From: Bifidobacterium ruminantium DSM 6489
GTDB taxonomy: Bacteria; Actinomycetota; Actinomycetes; Actinomycetales; Bifidobacteriaceae
Length of the DNA stretch: 64,000 nt
Direction of reading: 5' to 3'
Assembly: GCF_000770925.1 (NCBI RefSeq)
Contig: NZ_JDTK01000001.1
Span: forward strand, 124,001 to 188,000
The position numbers and the translations under genes are program-made. The notes under the pieces are model-generated. The model saw only the letters and a list, made by a program, of their open reading frames with translations, searched no databases and was not told the DNA's origin. Each line of letters opens with the position of its first letter. Positions within the stretch are counted from its first letter, which is position 1. Shown piece after piece: positions 57,376 to 64,000 of the stretch.

Positions 57376-57918
57376 ATGATTGTCGACCATTCCCAGATTC
57401 CGGAAGACACCGCCGTCGGACAGATCGCCGCATTGGAAAAGGACCTGTTCGGCCGCGGCGCGTGGAGCGAACAGTCCGTACGGCAGGAATTCCACGCTCC
57501 GGCACGCACGTATCTGCTCGACATTGAAGGCGATGCCGTACAGACGGCGGATCCCGTCGTCCGAGGCTACGCAGGCTACTGGTACGACGGCGACGACGCG
57601 GAGATCATGACGATCGGCGTCGGCAGACCATACCAACGGCAGGGGATAGCGGCGGCGCTTCTCGAAACACTGATCGTCTCGGCGCGTCGGCAGGGCGCCA
57701 AACGTATGCTTCTGGAAGTCCGCGTCGACAACGTGCCGGCATTGGCGTTGTACGAAAGGTTCGGCTTCACGCGGATGGGATTGCGCAAACGCTACTACCA
57801 GCCAGAAGGCATCGACGCGTACACCATGAGCCTCGACTTGGAGCCGCGCGTCGTCGGCTTCAGCGCAACAGCGGATACAGAGCACACTTCAGCAACACAC
57901 ACAACGGAGCAGCAATGA
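57376..57918 (+). CDS. rimI: Ribosomal-protein-alanine N-acetyltransferase (GNAT family)
   Basis: A 180-residue GNAT protein with the acetyl-CoA loop 'IGVGRPYQRQGIAAALLETLI' and 'VDNVPALALYERFGFTRMGLRKRYY', the usual RimI end. It acetylates the N-terminal alanine of ribosomal protein S18 in other bacteria. The N-terminal part ('ALEKDLFGRGAWSEQSVRQE') is also standard. It lies between tsaB and tsaD, the widespread order, and overlaps tsaD by ATGA. The last ~25 residues beyond the fold are Ser/Thr-rich. Confidence 0.9.
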   Translation: MIVDHSQIPEDTAVGQIAALEKDLFGRGAWSEQSVRQEFHAPARTYLLDIEGDAVQTADPVVRGYAGYWYDGDDAEIMTIGVGRPYQRQGIAAALLETLIVSARRQGAKRMLLEVRVDNVPALALYERFGFTRMGLRKRYYQPEGIDAYTMSLDLEPRVVGFSATADTEHTSATHTTEQQ

Positions 57919-58958
57919 GCGAACCAATCGTACTCGGCATCGAATCGACCTGTGACGAAACGGCGGCGGCCGTGGTGCAGGGACGCACCCTCATTTCCAA
58001 CGTGGTCGCGTCCTCCATGGACGAGCACGCCCGCTACGGCGGCGTGATTCCCGAAATCGCCTCTCGCGCGCACGCCGAAGCGTTCGTGCCATGCGTCTCC
58101 AAAGCTCTGGCCGACGCGAACATGACGCTGTCCGACGTCGACGCGATCGCCGTATCCGCGGGACCCGGCCTCGCCGGCTGTCTCGCGGTCGGCGTGTCCG
58201 GCGCGAAATCGTTGGCATGGGCCGCGAACAAGCCGATCTACGGCATCAACCACGTTATCGGACATATCGCGGTGACGCAGCTGCAGTTCGGACCGTTCCC
58301 CAAGGACACGCTTGCGTTGATTGTGTCGGGCGGGCACACTTCGCTGCTGCATGTCGAAGACGTGGCGCGGCATATCGACGTGGTCGGCACCACGCTCGAC
58401 GACGCTGCCGGCGAATGCTTCGACAAGGTGGCGCGTCTGCTTGGTTTCCCGTATCCCGGCGGCCCGCACATCGACCGTCACGCGCAGCTGGGCAACCCAC
58501 ATGCCATCAAAGTGCCTCAGGGCCTTACACAAGGCAAGGCGGGGCAGCAGCATCCGTACGATTTCAGTTTCTCCGGCGTGAAGACGGCCGTGGCGCGTTG
58601 GATCGAACAGCAGCAGGCGGAAGGCAATGAGATTCCCATCGACGACGTGTGCGCGTCGCTGGCCGATTCCGTCGCGACGGTGCTCGCCAAGAAGGCGATG
58701 CGCGGTTGCGAGCAGTATGGTTCGAAGACCCTGATCGTTGGCGGCGGCTTCTCCGCGAACTCCCAACTGCGCGCCAAACTGTTGGAGGTCGGAGCCAAGC
58801 ATGGCGTCGAAGTGCGTATCCCGCAAATCAAACTGTGCACCGATAATGGCGCTATGGTGGCCATGCTGGGAGTGAACCTGGTGGAGAGCGGCGTGAAACC
58901 GTCCGAACCGGATTTCGCAATCGATTCCGCCATGCCGTTGACGAAGATCAGCATGTGA
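57915..58958 (+). CDS. tsaD: tRNA N6-adenosine threonylcarbamoyltransferase TsaD
   Basis: 347 residues. It transfers the threonylcarbamoyl group to A37 of ANN-decoding tRNAs. The metal-binding HxxxH is in 'YGINHVIGHIAV'; 'LGIESTCDETAAAVV' and 'LIVSGGHTSLLHV' form the ASKHA nucleotide site; 'FSFSGVKTAVARW' and 'VGGGFSANSQLR' complete the fold. The start ATG overlaps the rimI stop. The gene ends the t6A cluster, ~100 bases before a tRNA gene. Confidence 0.95.
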   Translation: MSEPIVLGIESTCDETAAAVVQGRTLISNVVASSMDEHARYGGVIPEIASRAHAEAFVPCVSKALADANMTLSDVDAIAVSAGPGLAGCLAVGVSGAKSLAWAANKPIYGINHVIGHIAVTQLQFGPFPKDTLALIVSGGHTSLLHVEDVARHIDVVGTTLDDAAGECFDKVARLLGFPYPGGPHIDRHAQLGNPHAIKVPQGLTQGKAGQQHPYDFSFSGVKTAVARWIEQQQAEGNEIPIDDVCASLADSVATVLAKKAMRGCEQYGSKTLIVGGGFSANSQLRAKLLEVGAKHGVEVRIPQIKLCTDNGAMVAMLGVNLVESGVKPSEPDFAIDSAMPLTKISM

Positions 58959-58996
58959 CGGTAGTCCCGCCGCAGCAGGGGAGACACGCGCGGGAT

Positions 58997-59024
58997 TTGC
59001 ATTTTGCGTTTTACCGCGTATGAT
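58997..59024 (+). promoter_or_regulatory. tRNA-Asn promoter
   Basis: TTGCAT (58997–59002), 16-base spacer, TATGAT (59019–59024), 31 bases before the tRNA. Confidence 0.6.
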
Positions 59025-59055
59025 TCATGTTTTGTGCACGGCGTGCATGGAGTAT

Positions 59056-59131
<76 letters not shown>

Positions 59132-59135
59132 TTCG

Positions 59136-59163
59136 AAAATCCACTTGGAAACAAGGGGATTTT
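59136..59163 (+). terminator. tRNA-Asn terminator
   Basis: AAAATCCACTTG (59136–59147) pairs with CAAGGGGATTTT (59152–59163), one A/G mismatch, 4-base loop; more T follow. Confidence 0.75.
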
Positions 59164-59295
59164 TTCATTTTTAACGACTCTTGGCATTTTTGGCCACCCT
59201 TCATGTTTATCCGTCGGCGGAAGCCGTGGTTCGTCCAGCCGTCCATGCGTATGATGAACGCACCGGGTCAATCAAACAAAGGAAGGAAGTCCATA

Positions 59296-60246
59296 ATGTG
59301 CACTGGCGTTCGTTTCTCCGACGAAGAGGGAAACATGTATTTCGGCCGCAACCTCGACTGGAGTTTCTCATACGGCGAAAGCATCCTGGCCACTCCACGC
59401 GGCTACCACTACGACAACGTGTTCGGCGCGAGCGGCAAAGCCAAGCCGAACGCGGTGATCGGCGTGGGCGTGGTCATGGCCGACCGTCCGATGTATTTCG
59501 ACTGCGCCAACGAGCATGGTCTGGCCATCGCGGGATTGAATTTCCCCGGCTACGCGGAGTTCGTGCATGAGCCGGTCGGAGGCACCGACAACGTCGCGAC
59601 CTTCGAATTCCCTCTGTGGGTGGCACGCAATTTCGATTCCGTCGACGAAGTCGAGGAGGCGTTGAAGAACGTGACCCTCGTCTCCCAGATCGTGCCCGGC
59701 CAGCAGGAGTCGCTGCTGCATTGGATCATCGGCGACAGCGAGCGCAGCATCGTCGTCGAACAGATGGCGGACGGCATGCATGTGCACCATGACGACGTAG
59801 ACGTGCTGACCAACCAGCCGACGTTTGGCTTCCATATGGAGAATCTGCGCAACTACATGTGCGTCGGCAACGAGATGGCCGAGCCGGCCACGTGGGGCAA
59901 GGCGTCCCTGTCCGCTTGGGGCGCGGGTGTGAGCATGCATGGCATTCCGGGCGATGTGAGCTCCCCGTCGCGTTTCGTGCGTGTGGCTTATGCCAACACG
60001 CATTATCCGCAGCAGGAAGGCGAGGCGGCCAACGTGTCTCGCCTGTTCCACACCCTTGGTTCCGTGCAGATGGTTGACGGCATGGCGAAGATGGGCAACG
60101 GCCAGTTCGAACGCACGCTGTTCACCAGCGGATATTCGTCCAAGACCAACACGTACTACATGAACACGTATGATGATCCCGCCATCCGCTCCTACGCGAT
60201 GGCCGATTTCGACATGGATTCCTCGGAGCTGATCACCGCCGCCTGA
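59296..60246 (+). CDS. bsh: Bile salt hydrolase (conjugated bile acid hydrolase)
   Basis: 316 residues of the Ntn-hydrolase (choloylglycine hydrolase) family; it splits glycine or taurine from conjugated bile acids and acts in the cytoplasm. After removal of Met1, Cys2 becomes the nucleophile ('MCTGVRFSD'). The other active-site residues are all visible: Arg18 and Asp21 ('FGRNLDW'), Asn82 ('AGLNFPGY'), Asn173 ('TNQP') and Arg226 ('SPSRFVR'). The sequence is very like known bifidobacterial enzymes. The start is ATG 59296 behind GGAAGGAAG; upstream in-frame codons run through the tRNA. It is monocistronic, between tRNA-Asn and a strong hairpin. Confidence 0.97.
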   Translation: MCTGVRFSDEEGNMYFGRNLDWSFSYGESILATPRGYHYDNVFGASGKAKPNAVIGVGVVMADRPMYFDCANEHGLAIAGLNFPGYAEFVHEPVGGTDNVATFEFPLWVARNFDSVDEVEEALKNVTLVSQIVPGQQESLLHWIIGDSERSIVVEQMADGMHVHHDDVDVLTNQPTFGFHMENLRNYMCVGNEMAEPATWGKASLSAWGAGVSMHGIPGDVSSPSRFVRVAYANTHYPQQEGEAANVSRLFHTLGSVQMVDGMAKMGNGQFERTLFTSGYSSKTNTYYMNTYDDPAIRSYAMADFDMDSSELITAA

Positions 60247-60255
60247 GCATGCGTG

Positions 60256-60309
60256 GGCTTTTTCGTCCGTCGGTTCCCATACAGACGGACGAAAAAGCCG
60301 CACGATTGC
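60256..60309 (+). terminator. bsh terminator
   Basis: GGCTTTTTCGTCCGTC (60256–60271) and GACGGACGAAAAAGCC (60294–60309) form a perfect 16-base stem with a 22-base loop just past the bsh stop. The stem includes a T-run on each strand. Confidence 0.8.
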
Positions 60310-60430
60310 CGAAAAGGACATGAAAATGGAGTCGTGCGACAGATCCACTTTTCGGATACCGGCTCTTCCATTGCCCGCTCAATGCCGTTTGACGTCGGAC
60401 CAATACGACACGCCGGAATATGGACTTCGA

Positions 60431-60452
60431 GCACTTTAAGTTTTTAGAGTGC
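60431..60452 (+). promoter_or_regulatory. MerR-type operator in front of the regulator gene
   Basis: GCACTTTAAG (60431–60440) and TTTAGAGTGC (60443–60452) form a 22-base inverted repeat, 8 of 10 positions matching. It lies right before the regulator start at 60458. MerR proteins bind such dyads within their own promoter and activate by untwisting it. Confidence 0.65.
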
Positions 60453-60457
60453 GGGAT

Positions 60458-60919
60458 ATGAGCAATACGACGACCACCTGGCATTCGATCCGTGAGGCGT
60501 CCATGATTTCCGGACTGCCCGAATCGACGTTGCGTTATTACGAGCAGATCGGCATCATCGATCCGATCGCCCGCGATCCGAGTTCAGGCCACCGAGTCTA
60601 TTCGGACAAGGACATCGAATCGCTGACCACCATCGCATGCCTGGCGGCGACGGGCATGCCGCTTGAATCGATGCGCGAATACCTGAAGAACCGTTTCGAC
60701 GGTCCGGAAGGCGCCCGACGGCAGATCGAACTGCTCGACGCGCAATCGCTGCGTCTGGCCGCGAAAGCCGAGGCCCTGCGCATCCAGCAGGCGTACGTGT
60801 CGCTCAAATCGCTGTACTGGCGAGCCATTGCCGACGGTCATGAGGATGAGGCCAACCGCATCCTGGAGGAAAACAAGGACGTCATCGACAACGTCAAGAA
60901 ACAGCAATCCCACAAATAA
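60458..60919 (+). CDS. MerR-family transcriptional regulator
   Basis: 153 residues. The N-terminal winged helix ('SIREASMISGLPESTLRYYEQIGIIDPIARD', 'GHRVYSDKDIESL') is typical MerR. A coiled helix follows ('RRQIELLDAQSLRLAAKAEALRIQQ'), then a C-terminal part without metal-binding cysteines, so the signal is probably organic or redox. It is similar in make-up to AdhR/NmlR regulators that control aldehyde detoxification. The start is ATG 60458 because GTG 60449 lies inside the operator. An alcohol dehydrogenase gene follows after 13 bases. Confidence 0.88.
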   Translation: MSNTTTTWHSIREASMISGLPESTLRYYEQIGIIDPIARDPSSGHRVYSDKDIESLTTIACLAATGMPLESMREYLKNRFDGPEGARRQIELLDAQSLRLAAKAEALRIQQAYVSLKSLYWRAIADGHEDEANRILEENKDVIDNVKKQQSHK

Positions 60920-60932
60920 GAGGAGGAAATCC

Positions 60933-61982
60933 ATGAAAGCGGCGATTTATAAGGGCATCAAGCAGATGGCCTGCGAGGAGCGTCCGAAGCCGGGCATCGT
61001 TGACGGCGGCGATGCGATTATCCGCGTGGTGCGCGCCTGCGTGTGCGGCTCCGATCTGTGGTTCTACCGCGATGGTGGCAAACCCGTCGACAGCCAGGCT
61101 GGCCATGAGGCCATCGGCGTCGTCGAAGCGGTCGGGGAGGATGTCACCATCGTCAAGCCGGGCGATTTTGTGATCGTTCCGTTCCCATACAGCTGCGGCA
61201 AATGCCCGGTGTGCAAGGCCGGTTTCGAATCCAGCTGCCCGCATGGCGGCTATTTCGGCGATGAGGACGGTATGGGATGTCAGGCCGAATACTTGCGTGT
61301 TCCGGAAGCCGAAGGCACTCTGGTCGTAGTTCCCGGCGATGCCAAGACCTTCTCCGATGAGATGCTCGCCTCGCTGCTGACGCTGTCCGATGTGATGGCG
61401 ACCGGCTATCATGCCGCGGCCAGCGCCGAGGTGAAGCCGGGGGATACGGCCGTCGTGTTCGGCGATGGCGCGGTCGGCTTGTGCGCCGTGCTTTCCGCCA
61501 AGCTTATGGGTGCCACGCGCATCATCTCCATGAGCCGTCATACCGACCGTCAGGAGATCGCGAAGAAATTCGGTGCCACCGATTTCGTCGAGGAACGTGG
61601 CGACGAGGCTGTGGCCAAGGTGCTGGAGATGACCGATGGATACGGCGCGGACGCGGTGCTCGAATGCGTCGGATCGGCCTTGTCGAACGACACGGCCATG
61701 AAGGTGGCCCGTGCCGGGGCCATCGTGGGTCGGGTGGGCCTGCCCCACGACGTCGAAGCCGATATTCCCGGCCTCTTCTTCCGCAATGTCGGTCTACGCG
61801 GTGGCCCGGCCGCGGTGCGTACTTATGACATGCGGCGCCTGCTCAAGGAGGTGCTGGACGGCAACATCAATCCCGGTATCGTATACACTGGCGAGTACAC
61901 ACTGGATGATATCCAGGAAGCGTATGCCGCCATGGACGAACGCAGTACCGTCAAGTCGCTGCTGCGGGTCAGCGAAGTCTGA
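60933..61982 (+). CDS. Zinc-dependent alcohol dehydrogenase (medium chain)
   Basis: 349 residues. Catalytic zinc ligands: Cys38 ('CVCGSD') and His58-Glu59 ('AGHEAIG'). Structural zinc ligands: Cys88, Cys91, Cys94, Cys102 ('CGKCPVCKAGFESSC'). The cofactor loop is 'VFGDGAVGLCAVLSAK' and the end is 'EVLDGNINPGIVYT'. The fold is that of threonine dehydrogenase/IMP dehydrogenase-type MDRs; the substrate may be an aldehyde or alcohol. A strong AGGAGG precedes ATG 60933. Regulation by the MerR protein just upstream is likely. Confidence 0.9.
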   Translation: MKAAIYKGIKQMACEERPKPGIVDGGDAIIRVVRACVCGSDLWFYRDGGKPVDSQAGHEAIGVVEAVGEDVTIVKPGDFVIVPFPYSCGKCPVCKAGFESSCPHGGYFGDEDGMGCQAEYLRVPEAEGTLVVVPGDAKTFSDEMLASLLTLSDVMATGYHAAASAEVKPGDTAVVFGDGAVGLCAVLSAKLMGATRIISMSRHTDRQEIAKKFGATDFVEERGDEAVAKVLEMTDGYGADAVLECVGSALSNDTAMKVARAGAIVGRVGLPHDVEADIPGLFFRNVGLRGGPAAVRTYDMRRLLKEVLDGNINPGIVYTGEYTLDDIQEAYAAMDERSTVKSLLRVSEV

Positions 61983-62056
61983 TTTCGTGGTGCCCAACGA
62001 TATTTGAAACGATGGCATTGGGCTCGAATTGAGCCGCGTGAGGGAAGGATATCGAC

Positions 62057-62815
62057 ATGTTCGAGGAACTGCATAGGAAGATGAACGCGTTCTGGAACAA
62101 CGACAGGACGCTGTCGCAGACCGATCCGGAATATGTCAAGCTGTTTTCCGACTTCGCTTACGGGGAAGTGGTGAACGAGCCGGGCGCGAACCATCCCGAT
62201 CTGGACGACAAGACCCGCTCCCTGGCGATCCTCGCGGCTCTGGTCGGCTGCCAGGGTCTCGACGCGTTCGAAATGATGCTGCCGGTCGCCTACGAGACAG
62301 GACTGACGTCCGTGGCCATCAAGGAGATGATCTACCAAGCCACCGCATACTGCGGATTCGGGAGAACCCTGCCGTTCCTGAAGAAGCTCAACGTTTTCCT
62401 TGGAGCCGCGAACGTGCATCTGCCGCTGGAGCCGCAGGGCACGACCACGTCGGAGACCCGCGCGCAGGCCGGAGAGGACAAGCAGGTCGAGATCTTCGGC
62501 GAGAACATGCGCGGATTCGCGCAATCCGGACCGGAGGAGACCCGGCACATCAACAAGTGGCTGGCCGACAACTGCTTCGGCGACTACTACACTCGCGGCG
62601 GACTCGACACCCGCGAGCGCGAAATGGTCACGTTGTGTTTCCTGGCCGCGCAGGGTGGTTGCGAACCGCAGCTTACGGCGCATGCCAAGGCGAATATGGT
62701 CGTCGGCAATGAGAAGGCGTTTCTAATCGCGGTGGTCTCGCAGTGCATGCCGTATATCGGCTATCCGCGTACGTTGAACGCGATTCGTTGCATCGATGAG
62801 GCTGTGAAGGGCTGA
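62057..62815 (+). CDS. Carboxymuconolactone decarboxylase-family protein (two tandem CMD domains)
   Basis: 252 residues with two helical CMD/AhpD-like repeats (~30–120 and ~165–250). The second has 'GCEPQLTAHAKANM' (Cys-x5-His) and the first 'VGCQGLDAFEMML'. Neither has the full CxxC of AhpD peroxidases, so peroxidase activity is doubtful. Start ATG 62057 has GAGGGAAGGA upstream. Third gene of the MerR–dehydrogenase group; such proteins often accompany aldo/keto or MDR enzymes, with unknown function. A terminator follows. Confidence 0.85.
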   Translation: MFEELHRKMNAFWNNDRTLSQTDPEYVKLFSDFAYGEVVNEPGANHPDLDDKTRSLAILAALVGCQGLDAFEMMLPVAYETGLTSVAIKEMIYQATAYCGFGRTLPFLKKLNVFLGAANVHLPLEPQGTTTSETRAQAGEDKQVEIFGENMRGFAQSGPEETRHINKWLADNCFGDYYTRGGLDTREREMVTLCFLAAQGGCEPQLTAHAKANMVVGNEKAFLIAVVSQCMPYIGYPRTLNAIRCIDEAVKG

Positions 62816-62846
62816 CCTGCCCGTTAAAAACGCCGGCAAACAAACA

Positions 62847-62880
62847 AAGGGCTATCCGCCGAACAAGACGGATAGCCCTT
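62847..62880. terminator. Bidirectional terminator
   Basis: AAGGGCTATCCG (62847–62858) and CGGATAGCCCTT (62869–62880), a perfect 12-base stem with a 10-base loop, followed by TTCCTT on the plus strand. It lies between the convergent CMD and MetE-like genes. Confidence 0.85.
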
Positions 62881-62912
62881 CCTTATAGCTGATTGTGGAT
62901 GGCGTGCTGTGT

Positions 62913-64000
62913 TTACTCGCCCCACACGTCCTTGGCGATGGATTGGACGAGTGCGATCTTGGCCCACTGCTGGTCTTCGGTGAGCTTGTTGCCTTCCTGG
63001 GTGGAGGCGAAGCCGCACTGGGTGGACAGGCACAGGCGGTCGAGCGGAATGTACTGGGCGGCTTCCTGGATGCGGGCCTTGATGGTGTCCGGATCCTCAA
63101 GGTCGGGCTTCTTGGAGGTGATCAGGCCGAGCACGACCTTCTTGTCGCCGGAGACTTCGGCGAGCGGCGCGAAATCGCCGGAACGGTCGTCGTCGAACTC
63201 GAGGTAGTAGGCGTCCACGTTCTCCTCGCCGAACAGTTTGGCCGCGACCGGCGCGTAGCCTCCGGAGGAAAGCCAGGTGGAGTGGAAGTTGCCGCGGCAC
63301 ACGTGGGTGTTGATGACCAGGTCGTCCGGCTGGTCGGCGATCACGGCGTTGATGACGTCGAGGTTCTCCTGCTGCAGGCGTAGCGCGTCCTCGTCGCTCC
63401 AGCCGAGACGTTCGCGTACGCTCGCATCGCACAGGCGGGTCCAGGTGCAGTCGTCGAACTGCACGTTGCGGCAGCCGGCGGCATACAGGTCGGCGATGAC
63501 CTGGCGGTAGGCGGCGACGATGTCGGCGGTCAGCTCGTCGTCGTTCTTGTAGAACTCGTCATACGGGTAGGCGGCCGCGTTGCCGGTGAGCACGAATCGG
63601 GTCTGCGCGGGGGAGGGCATGGTCTGGCGGGCCACGGTGTTCTCGTCCTCGAACTGCTTGACGAACTTGAAATGTTCGACGAACGGATGGTTCTCGCCGG
63701 AGATCCTTCCGGTCACGGTGGCGGTGTCGGCCGGGGTCACCTCGTCGTGGAAGGCGACGCGGTGGGCTGCGGCGGCATGGTCCACGCCGTTGAAGCCCCA
63801 CATGAAGTCGAAATGCCACCAGCCGCGGCGGAATTCGCCGTCGGTGATCACATGCAGGCCGGCGGCCTTCTGCTTGGCGACGAGTTCGGTGATGGCCTTG
63901 TCCTCGACCGCCTTGAGCGCTGCGGCATCGATTTTGCCGGCGGCGAAATCCTCACGCGCGGCCTTGAGCTCGGCCGGGCGGAGATAGGAGCCGACCACGT
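62913..64000 (-). CDS. MetE-like (cobalamin-independent methionine synthase family) methyltransferase, 5' end outside window
   Basis: At least 362 residues; the reading frame is still open at the right edge, where 'VVGSYLRPAELKAARED' indicates that only a few residues are missing. It is the short form that contains only the catalytic C-terminal barrel of MetE. Zinc ligands can be read as His/Cys in 'NTHVCRGNFHSTW', Glu in 'AYYLEFDDDRSGDF' and Cys in 'LSTQCGFAS'. Short MetE-like enzymes use methyl donors other than the polyglutamate folate or act as vitamin B12-independent methionine synthases with a partner. The role is therefore likely methionine synthesis, but not certain. Confidence 0.85.
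   Translation of the reverse strand, partial: VVGSYLRPAELKAAREDFAAGKIDAAALKAVEDKAITELVAKQKAAGLHVITDGEFRRGWWHFDFMWGFNGVDHAAAAHRVAFHDEVTPADTATVTGRISGENHPFVEHFKFVKQFEDENTVARQTMPSPAQTRFVLTGNAAAYPYDEFYKNDDELTADIVAAYRQVIADLYAAGCRNVQFDDCTWTRLCDASVRERLGWSDEDALRLQQENLDVINAVIADQPDDLVINTHVCRGNFHSTWLSSGGYAPVAAKLFGEENVDAYYLEFDDDRSGDFAPLAEVSGDKKVVLGLITSKKPDLEDPDTIKARIQEAAQYIPLDRLCLSTQCGFASTQEGNKLTEDQQWAKIALVQSIAKDVWGE

Overview
The window is a contiguous stretch of chromosome from a Bifidobacterium, or a very close relative. The gene order pheT–argCJBDF–argR–argG–argH, a bile salt hydrolase of the bifidobacterial type (Cys2 next to Arg18, Asp21, Asn82, Asn173, Arg226), the fairly high GC and the dominance of house-keeping genes all point that way. 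I cannot fix the species by reading alone. No insertion sequence, prophage, CRISPR array or rRNA operon was seen.

Region by region. 1–1545: the end of pheT and a Tyr/Gln-rich DUF4190 membrane protein. 1689–10667: the complete arginine pathway (argC, J, B, D, F, R, G, H) with ArgR operator-like palindromes before argC and argG. 10698–13891: an HD-domain protein and two PF06541-type membrane proteins, one of them fused to a DUF975-like domain. 14065–19058: tyrS, an unusual Arg/Gly/Asp-repeat TPR protein, a HAD hydrolase and tlyA. 19172–21359: potassium uptake trkA–trkH on the minus strand. 21635–25040: nadK, recN and a HAD phosphatase. 25116–28081: a GntR regulator, an MFS exporter and a broken EamA transporter. 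28255–31354: thrC and glyA. 31467–35246: proA, an unknown gene, nadD and prs. 35815–36756: a stand-alone PvuRts1I/AbaSI-like nuclease, the best defence candidate. 36753–41656: SDR, isochorismatase-like, MATE, aldo/keto reductase and DNA-deoxyinosine glycosylase genes. 41798–47221: glmU, rsfS, two paralogous histidine phosphatases, a Ser/Thr-rich membrane protein, tRNA-Ala(GGC) and a small membrane protein behind a cluster of DnaA-box-like sites. 47412–52291: corA, an orphan solute-binding lipoprotein and leuS. 52501–58958: comEA, comEC, holA, tsaE, tsaB, rimI, tsaD. 59056–60246: tRNA-Asn(GTT) and bile salt hydrolase. 60458–62815: a MerR–alcohol dehydrogenase–carboxymuconolactone decarboxylase operon. 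62913–end: a MetE-like methyltransferase cut by the window edge.

The genes work in coherent blocks. Arginine synthesis is a chain of overlapping or closely spaced genes that includes its own regulator. proA, the unknown gene and nadD, and separately comEA–comEC, holA–tsaE and rimI–tsaD, are joined by 4-base ATGA stop/start overlaps. Many transcription units are closed by long near-perfect hairpins, several without a U-tract. Several genes (proA, leuS, the second histidine phosphatase) have a promoter-like -10 box only 6–8 bases before the start codon and little or no Shine-Dalgarno, which suggests leaderless messages.

The observations most worth pursuing are the PvuRts1I-like nuclease, the HD/PF06541/DUF975 module, the RGD-rich TPR protein, the DnaA-box cluster at 45983–46025, the doubly broken EamA gene and the strong argG–argH hairpin.
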